9,332 nucleotides of DNA, taken from contig JACMQE010000227.1 of the NCBI GenBank assembly GCA_014377145.1, positions 1 through 9,332 of the forward strand, written 5' to 3'. Shown here piece after piece: positions 1 to 5,905 of the stretch (position 1 is the first letter of the stretch; each line of letters opens with the position of its first letter). Position numbers and translations under genes: made by a program. Source of the stretch: Glaciimonas sp. (GTDB taxonomy: Bacteria; Pseudomonadota; Gammaproteobacteria; Burkholderiales; Burkholderiaceae). The notes under the pieces are model-generated. The model was not told the DNA's origin, did no database searches, and saw only the letters and a program-made list of their open reading frames with translations.

Positions 1-1
1 A

Positions 2-1129
2 GGTGCATCGAAAGATGTCCAATTCTCTTCGGTGTCTTCTGGTATGTCAGATGTTAAAAGTGTTGTAGTGGAAGGACAGAGAACCCACACGGCAAGTATT
101 GTTACGTATGATGCAGATGACGCAACGCTTGATGTAAAGTTTGCCAATAACGACATTACTTCTGGCCAAATAACGGCTCGCGCGCAGTTTACAGTTTGGG
201 GTTGGGATGCTAATAACGATTATGTAGCTGATAGCACTGGCGGGACTATTAAGATCCGCCTCCCTGAAACGGTGAATAGTGAAACAGATATTACCCTGTC
301 GGATATAGCAACAATTACATATGAAAATGGTGTTGCTCAAGACAGGACTTATGCTTACTTAGATGGTCTTTGGAACCTGGCTGAAGATGTCACTACTGGG
401 CTGGGGGCTGACGATGGTAACGAAGGCGAGTTGGCCATGTTGGATTCAGGGAAGGATTACTTTCATCAGCTGAAAGAAACCCGGAAATCGAAAGCCATTC
501 TCTGTCAAATCCAAGCTGCTGCTCCGACTGTGGCAGCTCTCGTAAAAGAGGCTTTGATTACTACAGCGGTTGGTACTGCCGCCAGTCAAGCTGTGGAAAT
601 CGTCAAGCAGTCTAATGTTGCTACGACTGTCTTGATCGAAGTAGATAGAGCTGCCGGATCTCGCATCATACTTAACCAAAACACCGAATTTGCAATGTCA
701 ACGGCAGCAAGTGGTTATTATGTATCTTTTAAAGATTCTTGGTGTACCCGTGATCCCCGTGCATATATGTCAGCAGTTGCCGCTCCAGCAAGCATTACAG
801 TAGGTAACAATAATGTCCAAGCACAAACCTTATCGGTAATTTGGACTAATGACAAAGATTACAAAGATTACAATGGCTACACAGGAGGAAACAAGCGTGA
901 CGCCAGTATCAACGGGATTGGCAAAAGATCTGCCGCCATTGATAATGATATTGGGCGTTTTCTTGCAGCAGTCTATTACACCAATTACAATGCCTTTAAA
1001 TTCACGAAAACGGTGGGTGCCGGTGGCGTCAAATCGACTTGGTTTTCCTCTAACAGTAATCCGCCGCATGGTCCAGAAACTGACTATATTCAGCTAAATG
1101 CAAAAATCCATTGGCGTCGTAGTCCGTAA
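2..1129 (+). CDS. C-terminal part of a protein of unknown family (5' end outside window)
   Basis: The reading frame is open from base 2 to the TAA at 1127-1129. The GTG at 32 has no ribosome binding site, so the gene almost certainly begins upstream; about 375 residues are visible. I do not recognise the family. The first ~110 residues look beta-rich, with alternating hydrophobic and Thr/Asp/Asn residues, compatible with a surface or Ig-like region (inference). A Glu/Lys/Ala-rich stretch follows (around bases 430-620), with HQLKETRKSK and a long alanine-rich, probably helical segment. The last 150 residues are rich in Tyr, Asn, Asp and Gly, including DKDYKDYNGYTGGNKRD. I saw no YD repeats, no membrane segment and no catalytic motif. 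The gene is AT-rich like the two that follow. It is separated from the next gene by about 195 bases containing a strong hairpin, so it probably ends its own transcript. The coding call is firm; the function is unknown. Confidence 0.75.
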   Translation, partial: GASKDVQFSSVSSGMSDVKSVVVEGQRTHTASIVTYDADDATLDVKFANNDITSGQITARAQFTVWGWDANNDYVADSTGGTIKIRLPETVNSETDITLSDIATITYENGVAQDRTYAYLDGLWNLAEDVTTGLGADDGNEGELAMLDSGKDYFHQLKETRKSKAILCQIQAAAPTVAALVKEALITTAVGTAASQAVEIVKQSNVATTVLIEVDRAAGSRIILNQNTEFAMSTAASGYYVSFKDSWCTRDPRAYMSAVAAPASITVGNNNVQAQTLSVIWTNDKDYKDYNGYTGGNKRDASINGIGKRSAAIDNDIGRFLAAVYYTNYNAFKFTKTVGAGGVKSTWFSSNSNPPHGPETDYIQLNAKIHWRRSP

Positions 1130-1149
1130 AGCTATGTAAATTTGGCGAC

Positions 1150-1213
1150 CTATAAATATGGCAGGGAGGAAAGATTACTTCACAATTTCTTCTCCTGTCT
1201 GCCATATTTATGG
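1150..1213. terminator. Long imperfect hairpin after the first gene, possible terminator
   Basis: The arms ATAAATATGGCAG (1152-1164) and CTGCCATATTTAT (1199-1211) are perfect inverted repeats of 13 bases, extended outward by a U-G and a C-G pair. Inside, after a 2x2 mismatch, AGGA pairs with TCCT and then, past a one-base bulge, AAGA with TCTT, leaving a loop of about 14 bases. It starts 20 bases after the stop codon of the upstream gene, a place suited to a terminator or 3'-end stabiliser. No T-run follows on either strand, so a classic intrinsic terminator is not supported. A tiny MITE-like insertion is the alternative. Confidence 0.5.
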
Positions 1214-1225
1214 CAAGAGGAAATC

Positions 1226-1243
1226 TGAAACAATATTGTTTCA
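1226..1243. promoter_or_regulatory. Perfect 18-bp palindrome, candidate operator
   Basis: The sequence TGAAACAATATTGTTTCA is identical to its own reverse complement with no spacer. It sits 82 bases before the ATG at 1325 and 54 bases upstream of a TATAAT box at 1298-1303. Perfect palindromes of this size upstream of a promoter are typical binding sites for dimeric regulators, but no regulator gene is visible in the window. Without a loop it would form a poor RNA hairpin, which favours a DNA-binding role. Which regulator it serves cannot be told. Confidence 0.4.
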
Positions 1244-1297
1244 AATGTTAGGTACGCCTTCTATGATAGATGCAAAATCTGGTTGCTTGCCCCGTTT

Positions 1298-1303
1298 TAT
1301 AAT
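1298..1303 (+). promoter_or_regulatory. Candidate -10 box of the metalloprotease-like gene
   Basis: A perfect TATAAT lies 21 bases before the ATG at 1325. No good TTGACA-like box is found 16-18 bases upstream, so promoter strength is uncertain or activator-dependent. The 18-bp palindrome at 1226-1243 is at a distance where an activator or repressor could act. If this is the promoter, the 5' leader would be only about 15 bases. Confidence 0.35.
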
Positions 1304-1324
1304 ATTCGATGTGCATCACTCATT

Positions 1325-2482
1325 ATGAAGCCGTTTGGTTTTAGTCGAGATAATATTCCCGATTTGTCAATCACCTTTATTCTTTCACTGATGTTGTTGG
1401 TTTGTTCAATTTCCCACGCATTTGATTTACAAGAACCTTTAAGCAAGGCAGAAGACATTCTTGCACAAAAGGTAGGGAAAAGGACTAATATTAAGGTTAA
1501 GCATGTTTCCTTAAGTAAAGGGGAAGTGGCTGCATATTATGATGTCGAAACCCATGTGCTTTATGTTGATGATAACCGTTGTAAGGCTCTAGCTGCAAAA
1601 TCAGCGACGAATCAAGAAGCTTTCTCTGTTCTCGTGATTCTGTTCCTACATGAATTTATACACGGGTACCAAAAATCACTAATTGGTTCACAAATTGTCA
1701 ATCTAAGCACTGTGGACAAAGCATTGTGCGAAGGTCACGCAACCGAATTTTCATTCTCTCTGGCCAAAATAAATGGATATACATCCCCATTTATGGATTC
1801 ATTTTACGAATCTTCGACATCCGCTCTATCCATTGACCCCAGACAAAGAAGAGCGGCGATTGAAAGAGATTTTAATTATGTTGCTGCACGATCATTTATC
1901 CAAAAAAAATGTGCGGATATCCAGGATTTGTTGAAGTTGGTGGGCAAAGATATTAGCTTTTATGACATTTTGTCTGCGACATGGAACCCGCTTGGATTCA
2001 AGCCTATAACCCGCTGGAATTCTACGCAAATATTTGGAGAAGTTGCAAAGCAGATTCCAAAGAGTACAGGCAAAGTGGTCGATTACGTAGAAATGGATTA
2101 CCTTGAATCGATGGCGTATATGGACCCGATTGATTTTCCAGATACTACTTTTGCCAAAGTGTATAGACACGGTATCCTTCTAATTATGCAGGATAGTCAT
2201 GGCCATTCTCAGCAGATAGCTGTTCAAATTTTCGATGACAGTGAAAAACCTAAGAACGTGATGTTAAATTCGCAGAAATGGATGCCGTCTGCAAACTTAT
2301 GGATCAAGAAAGATTTACAAATCAAGATATACCCAAACAAAAACGATGGAGTAACTCTTTTTGGTTTTGCAAACCATTTTGCGATTCGTGTCGATTCGAA
2401 AGACCAAAAAAGTGCTTTAGAAATTTATAGGAAAATAATCGTCATCCTTCTGCGGATGAGAGAAACACAAGGGAATAAATAG
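1325..2482 (+). CDS. Exported HExxH zinc metalloprotease-like protein
   Basis: This 385-residue protein is predicted to be a secreted or periplasmic zinc-dependent peptidase. Residues 15-32 form a hydrophobic signal segment ending in SISHA, with likely cleavage before FDLQ; there is no lipobox. The zinc motif HEFIH is at residues 109-113, followed by GYQ. A candidate third ligand is Glu136 in CEGHATE. HExxHxxQ followed about 23 residues later by EGxA is a gluzincin-type arrangement known from predicted Zn peptidases, so all residues expected for metal binding and catalysis (His109, Glu110, His113, Glu136) are present. The C-terminal half (about 190-385) has no motif I recognise. I chose the ATG at 1325 because the alternative upstream start is a TTG (1283) that would overlap the likely promoter; no clear Shine-Dalgarno sequence is present. 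The next gene, also exported, starts 141 bases downstream on the same strand. Substrate unknown. Confidence 0.8.
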   Translation: MKPFGFSRDNIPDLSITFILSLMLLVCSISHAFDLQEPLSKAEDILAQKVGKRTNIKVKHVSLSKGEVAAYYDVETHVLYVDDNRCKALAAKSATNQEAFSVLVILFLHEFIHGYQKSLIGSQIVNLSTVDKALCEGHATEFSFSLAKINGYTSPFMDSFYESSTSALSIDPRQRRAAIERDFNYVAARSFIQKKCADIQDLLKLVGKDISFYDILSATWNPLGFKPITRWNSTQIFGEVAKQIPKSTGKVVDYVEMDYLESMAYMDPIDFPDTTFAKVYRHGILLIMQDSHGHSQQIAVQIFDDSEKPKNVMLNSQKWMPSANLWIKKDLQIKIYPNKNDGVTLFGFANHFAIRVDSKDQKSALEIYRKIIVILLRMRETQGNK

Positions 2483-2623
2483 GTACTCATTCATCGGTAA
2501 AACTGAAGGTTTTTGTAATTAAAACTCCAAAGTTGCAAAGATTTGGTCTGCTGAAAAGATATATCGTAGTTGCTTAACGCGTTTACAGACAAGTTTAAAT
2601 TGAAACATACAACATTCCTGACC

Positions 2624-4081
2624 ATGATAAGTCACAAATATACAATTACACGTTCCAAGACTTCTGCGACAAGTTTATTTTTTTTAAGTTGCTTTGTTTT
2701 CACTACCGTTACGACCTATGCTGCCGATCCAAAAGCGGCTTCAAAAGCCGATCCAAAAGCAGTTTCAAAAAGCGTAGATATTGGCAAACCGTTTCTCCGC
2801 CTAGATGATAAACGTTTTTATTTGAAGGATTTAATCGGGTTGAATGATAAAGAGTTAAGTCAGACTATTACAAAAAAATTGTTGCAGTTTAATGACGCTC
2901 AATTAGAGCAGGCATTAAATGAGTACGGGGTTATGGGAGCTGACGGTAAATCAAGAGCTCAACAAGAAGAAATTTATAGCTCTCGCATTCGGGCTCTCAT
3001 CTTGGCTAATATTACAAGGCGGCTGGTCGCTGCTGAGATATATAACAATATTGTTAAGGTGCATAAGATTAATCCTGAGGAATACTTTGATCTTTCGGAA
3101 GCTCTTAAGTATGAAAAACAATTTGTTGGCCTAATGGATTTCTTATATTCAAAGAAACTAGAGGATGATGCAGGAGAAAATACACTATATCACTCTGCGA
3201 TTGAAAACTTCGGTTACAAATTGCCATATGAAGATTGGCAGGTCGAGAGAGGACTATTGAATCCTGATAATCTCGCAGGTAGATTATCATTAGTTTTTGA
3301 TAAAGCTAACATCGAAACTGTCATGAAGGCTAGGATGGCGCATTTTCTATTAAAAGAAGCTCTTGAGACGGGTATTTACTATGAAATGGCAAAGTCGTTA
3401 CATCAATTTGATATTGCTACTCTCTATCGCGTAGAAGTCACTAATTTTGCTGGTGGTCTTACTGCTATTGAAAATTTATCTCAGGCTGTTGTGGACAAAG
3501 AAGGAGATTTATTACTCGGCGGATATTCAACCTTCGGAAAGATACTCGCCAAATATCCTGGTCAAGCTAAGATAAATTACCGTGCTGTTTTTGGCGCTGA
3601 GGTTAGAAAAGAATTCGGAATCCCAGCCATTGGACACGTTTATACTCCCAAACCAAAAACTTACTGGTTTTTTGCATGGAAAAATAATGATGTCAATGAA
3701 GACCCTCAGGCAGCTTCAGTTTTTCAGAAGGTTTATGCGACCCAACTCGCGGCTGAGGACTACATGCCCAAAGTTGAATGGGAGAACGAAGAATCGGTTC
3801 CAAGAGAAGTTTTGTTAAATTCGATTGAGAATGGTAGCTTCGGCCCCGAAATTCCGATCCCTGTTTTAGCGAAGATGGAATACCCTGCTAAGGAGTTCTC
3901 AGAAATCCCACAACTTCGTATAAATAGTGATTCTTTTATTGCGAAATATACCGCCGCAAAGATTAATGATGATGCCGTAGGAATGCAAGCGGCTCTTCAG
4001 TTGTTTCGCGATGAAAATAAGAATGTTCAAACTAACGCTGGTAAGAATTTGGTCAACCAAGTAACGGACATTACTCAATAA
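2624..4081 (+). CDS. Exported protein of unknown family with N-terminal octapeptide repeat
   Basis: This is a 485-residue protein. Residues 1-16 are basic/polar, 17-30 are hydrophobic (SLFFLSCFVFTTVT) and TYA gives a signal peptidase I site, so export is well supported. The mature start carries two copies of an octapeptide, ADPKAASK and ADPKAVSK (residues 34-49), probably a flexible linker. The rest looks mostly helical (for example DKELSQTITKKLLQFNDAQLEQALNEYG), with a Trp/Pro-rich section around residues 345-410. There is no HExxH, serine-protease or glycosidase motif, and I do not recognise the family. I chose ATG 2624 over the in-frame TTG at 2570 because the ATG places the basic region directly before the signal core; neither has a good ribosome binding site. 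The gene follows the metalloprotease-like gene by 141 bases on the same strand. The two may form an operon, and this protein could be a partner or substrate, but nothing in the sequence proves it. Confidence 0.75.
   Translation: MISHKYTITRSKTSATSLFFLSCFVFTTVTTYAADPKAASKADPKAVSKSVDIGKPFLRLDDKRFYLKDLIGLNDKELSQTITKKLLQFNDAQLEQALNEYGVMGADGKSRAQQEEIYSSRIRALILANITRRLVAAEIYNNIVKVHKINPEEYFDLSEALKYEKQFVGLMDFLYSKKLEDDAGENTLYHSAIENFGYKLPYEDWQVERGLLNPDNLAGRLSLVFDKANIETVMKARMAHFLLKEALETGIYYEMAKSLHQFDIATLYRVEVTNFAGGLTAIENLSQAVVDKEGDLLLGGYSTFGKILAKYPGQAKINYRAVFGAEVRKEFGIPAIGHVYTPKPKTYWFFAWKNNDVNEDPQAASVFQKVYATQLAAEDYMPKVEWENEESVPREVLLNSIENGSFGPEIPIPVLAKMEYPAKEFSEIPQLRINSDSFIAKYTAAKINDDAVGMQAALQLFRDENKNVQTNAGKNLVNQVTDITQ
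2723..2770 (+). repeat. Two tandem 24-bp units encoding ADPKA(A/V)SK
   Basis: Units 2723-2746 and 2747-2770 begin with the same GCCGATCCAAAAGC and end with TTCAAAA; they differ at two positions and encode ADPKAASK and ADPKAVSK. They sit immediately after the signal peptide of the 2624-4081 gene. Such in-frame 24-bp units can change copy number by slippage and alter the length of a Lys/Pro/Ala linker. Confidence 0.8.
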
Positions 4082-4289
4082 CTAATTTTTGGGACATGGA
4101 AACATTGTAATCGAACCGCATCTGTAAAAAGTCACTTTAACTCTGCGTGCCATTAACCTTGACGAAGTGACATGCTGTATCTCTTAAGCTGTTATAAGCA
4201 TAATACAGCAGATGCCTAAAATTTGTTAATTCTCTGTTGCTTAGCAAAAGTCGTTTCTAAGCAACTGAAATAAACGAATAAGGAAGGAT
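4082..4289. other. Non-coding stretch with three successive inverted repeats
   Basis: Three perfect dyads follow one another. GTCACTT (4131-4137) pairs with AAGTGAC (4165-4171). TGCTGTAT (4173-4180) pairs with ATACAGCA (4203-4210), with a smaller CTTA/TAAG dyad inside. GTTGCTTAG (4236-4244) pairs with CTAAGCAAC (4257-4265) across a 12-base loop. None is followed by a T-run, so they are not typical intrinsic terminators, though any of them could stop or protect the upstream transcript. I see no gene here. Confidence 0.6.
4236..4265. repeat. Perfect 9-bp inverted repeat, hairpin with 12-base loop
   Basis: GTTGCTTAG and its exact reverse complement CTAAGCAAC flank CAAAAGTCGTTT. It lies 155 bases after the 2624-4081 gene and just before a well-formed ribosome binding site at 4281-4288. 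It could be a transcript-end hairpin, a protein-binding dyad, or a remnant of a mobile-element end. The flanking GTT/AAC recalls integron attC core sites, but the next bases do not fit the GTTRRRY consensus. Confidence 0.55.
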
Positions 4290-4445
4290 ATGATGAATAT
4301 GTTTCTTCCCACTTATTATAACTTTATCGATTGTTTAAGCTTACATTTTCTAAGGTCGCTAGCTAGTTCGTGGGCACAGCTAGGGTTCTGCAGCTGTCAC
4401 GATTACCATTTAGCACGCGGTAGACAGCGATGCGATTGTTGTTGA
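4290..4445 (+). CDS. Possible 51-residue cysteine-rich small ORF
   Basis: ATG codons at 4290, 4293 and 4299 follow AGGAAGGA (4281-4288), the best Shine-Dalgarno-like sequence of the left half of the window. The 51-residue product has a short hydrophobic/aromatic N-terminal half and six cysteines overall, three of them in the last four positions (CDCC) and two in CSCH. No family is recognised. It lies between the 9-bp hairpin and the recombinase relic. Against it are its small size, the decayed surroundings and the absence of any recognisable domain. Treat it as a candidate only. Confidence 0.25.
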   Translation: MMNMFLPTYYNFIDCLSLHFLRSLASSWAQLGFCSCHDYHLARGRQRCDCC

Positions 4446-4605
4446 ACTTTGTCATCTTGATGATCTTCCTCGCCAAGATTGTCCAAAAGCCTAATATGTT
4501 GAATCGAATACTTGTTAGGTAGAAGATCAATCCGCTTTACGTCCAGGGCGAAGGATTCGTTAAGGCTCGGAAAGTGGATACTGTCCATTTATTTATACAA
4601 ACGAT
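4446..4605. other. Gene-free stretch downstream of the recombinase relic
   Basis: No recognisable protein or RNA is seen here. Short open frames exist on both strands, including about 60 codons on the minus strand covering 4403-4588, but they show no known motif and no ribosome binding site. The stretch lies just past the stop codon of the recombinase relic and may be leftover mobile-element DNA. Confidence 0.4.
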
Positions 4606-4797
4606 TTAGATAATGATTCTCTCGATCTCATCGAGCGAAATCTGATCACTCGTTCTGTCATAAAGTTTGGTGGTACGCGGCGATTCATGAGCAGCGATAT
4701 GCTGTGCGTGTTCTAACGTTCCGCCATTTTCCAAATACGTCGTTATACCCGTCGCCCGAAAAGTGTGGCAGCAGATATTACCAGCGACCCAATTTCC
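4606..4797 (-). pseudogene. C-terminal relic of a phage-type tyrosine recombinase/integrase
   Basis: On the minus strand, 63 codons read to the TAA at 4608-4606 and contain ICCHTFRATGITTYLENGG, then TLEHAQHIAAHESPRTTK, then LYDRTSDQISLDEIERIII. This is the signature C-terminus of tyrosine recombinases. The HxxR motif is HTFR (His codon 4765-4767, Arg codon 4756-4758). The second His is in AAHES (codon 4687-4689). The nucleophile Tyr is in KLYDR (codon 4660-4662). These families are normally about 300 residues, with an N-terminal core-binding domain and an earlier catalytic Arg. Here the frame is closed by a stop at 4800-4798. A different minus-strand frame just upstream (4781-4837) reads IDEALLGAGFDAVRKLGRW, plausibly the frameshifted continuation, and nothing recognisable is found beyond it. 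The gene is therefore truncated and frameshifted, and cannot encode an active enzyme alone. It runs opposite to all neighbours and marks a past integration. Confidence 0.88.
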
Positions 4798-5032
4798 TTA
4801 CAGCGTCAAAGCCCGCACCTAGCAGAGCTTCGTCAATTCATACGATAAGGCAACGTATGAGGCGACAAATTGACACAGCCCTGGTTTTCGCCCCATGACT
4901 TCGTAGGATTCACCAGCGAAGAATTGTGGATTTTAAACGTGCTAAGACTTAAGATTATTCTTACAGCAAAGACGATTAAAACACGCAACTGAGAAACGTT
5001 GTAAATCTAAAACGCTCAAGAAGGACTTAATA

Positions 5033-5101
5033 ATGCGCTTGAACCCTCTTTCTATATCAATAAGGGTTTATAGTACGTGTGCTCGATTATACGCAAATTG
5101 A
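5033..5101 (+). CDS. Possible 22-residue leader-like ORF
   Basis: AAGGA (5021-5025) lies seven bases before the ATG at 5033. The frame encodes 22 residues beginning MRLNPLSIS and ends at TGA 5099-5101, inside the right arm of the 5078-5106 hairpin. A short ORF ending in a hairpin upstream of an operon is the layout of a leader peptide. The residues show no run of one amino acid that would suggest classical attenuation, and chance is quite possible. Confidence 0.15.
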   Translation: MRLNPLSISIRVYSTCARLYAN

Positions 5102-5106
5102 GCACA
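5078..5106. repeat. Hairpin with 11-bp stem and 7-base loop
   Basis: TGTGCTCGATT (5078-5088) pairs with AATTGAGCACA (5096-5106), with one G-U wobble, around the loop ATACGCA. No T-run follows, so an intrinsic terminator is unlikely. It lies about 145 bases before the ATG at 5250 and could be a 5' leader structure of the downstream cluster, a recombination site remnant or a regulator site. Confidence 0.5.
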
Positions 5107-5249
5107 GAGCCAATTCTCTTATTGACAAAAGACGCTCAAGCTAATATCGTATGCTTCCGCTGACGCAATCTATCGTTAAGTTTTGACGTTTCTGTTATTC
5201 TTGGTCGTTAATTCCATTCAGTTCTTAAGACTTAACGTTGTTCCTTTTT

Positions 5250-5876
5250 ATGTCCCCCACCAAATCAACCATCAAACCCTGGCCTTTCTGGGCCAATGAA
5301 GGACAAAAGCTGAAATGCGTTTTGGCCGGACTGGAAAACTTTTCGGCCACCCAGTCCTGCTGGAATTCCAGTTATACGATGGGGTTAGCCATTGATGACA
5401 GGATGCGCAGACTCTGCCTCTTTAATCTCGACAAAGCGACGATTCACCGTCAGATGGCAGATTTTCCCGATATTGTCCGTATCGAAGTTATTGAAGACGG
5501 TCGCATACTGAGATCGACCCCAGCCACTAATTCGCCCTCGCACACAACGACCCAACCGGCCACATTGAAACAGTGGCCCCAAGACCAATCTCCGCGCACT
5601 CCCGGAGACAGCGTGGACATGGTCGCGATCAAGTTAACCATTGAAGGAAAAGCGTTCTCCGCTTCGCGCTTACCAACAGCACCACCACTCACTTCCGATG
5701 TTGGCCAACAACACGCGGTGCATATCATCAAGGTGTTGGACAAGAAGGTCTCACGTGGCAGTTCTACGCACCGCGACGCCTTGGATAAAGCTAGTCATTG
5801 GTTCAAGGTCATGCTGGCTCTGCAACATATCGGGTCACTCAAAATAGCGCCTGCCCTAAAAATCGCAGTGCCGTGA
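5250..5876 (+). CDS. Hypothetical protein of 208 residues, PH-like pattern
   Basis: There is no signal peptide or membrane segment, so a cytoplasmic location is likely. Residues 44-86 read as beta strands with the pattern MGLAIDDRMRRLCLF, then FPDIVRIEVIEDGRIL, which I associate with small bacterial PH-like proteins (strand, conserved Asp, 'I-x-VEL-EDG'). Residues 87-121 are a Pro/Thr/Ser/Gln-rich insert, probably disordered. Residues 124-131 (MVAIKLTI) resume a strand. A helix near 173-191 (HRDALDKASHWFKVMLAL), with the A-x-x-x-A-x-x-W pattern, closes the domain as it does in those proteins. This argues that the gene is complete rather than broken. The role of such proteins is poorly known. 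ATG 5250 was chosen over TTG 5238; neither has a ribosome binding site. The gene is more GC-rich than those left of 4100. The TPR gene starts 29 bases downstream, so the two may share a transcript. The fold assignment is tentative. Confidence 0.65.
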   Translation: MSPTKSTIKPWPFWANEGQKLKCVLAGLENFSATQSCWNSSYTMGLAIDDRMRRLCLFNLDKATIHRQMADFPDIVRIEVIEDGRILRSTPATNSPSHTTTQPATLKQWPQDQSPRTPGDSVDMVAIKLTIEGKAFSASRLPTAPPLTSDVGQQHAVHIIKVLDKKVSRGSSTHRDALDKASHWFKVMLALQHIGSLKIAPALKIAVP

Positions 5877-5905
5877 TCGATGTTCCCACCAAATATTCAA
5901 TAGTA

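Larger units (their letters stand above)
4861..5249. other. AT-rich, dyad-rich stretch without a recognisable gene
   Basis: This is where the N-terminal part of the recombinase would be expected, but neither strand gives recognisable protein. It holds inverted repeats: AACCCT/AGGGTT (5042-5047, 5063-5068), the 5078-5106 hairpin, and CGTTAAGT/ACTTAACG (5174-5181, 5230-5237). It also has two copies of TAAGACTTAA (around 4944 and 5225) and of ACGCTCAAG (around 5012 and 5132). A 22-codon ORF at 5033-5101 is described separately. The promoter of the right-hand cluster should lie here, but I cannot place it convincingly. Confidence 0.5.

Noticed and set aside
2533..2562. Promoter TTGCAA...AGATAT before the 2624 gene
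   Set aside because: Both boxes are poor matches at an 18-base spacing. Cotranscription with the upstream gene is equally possible.
4173..4210. Intrinsic terminator for the 2624-4081 gene
   Set aside because: The 8-bp stem is AT-rich with a 22-base loop and is not followed by a T-run. It is kept only as an inverted repeat.
4236..4265. Integron attC-like site (GTT...AAC ends)
   Set aside because: The bases after GTT do not fit the GTTRRRY core. No second pair of core boxes is present, and the nearby recombinase relic lacks any sign of an integron-specific integrase.
4403..4588. Minus-strand open frame of 61 codons after the recombinase stop
   Set aside because: It has no ribosome binding site, no recognisable motif and no homologous family I can name. 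It may be chance in decayed DNA.
4704..4898. Plus-strand open frame of 64 codons
   Set aside because: It lies antisense to the recombinase relic, whose protein motifs are unmistakable. The plus-strand product shows no family features.
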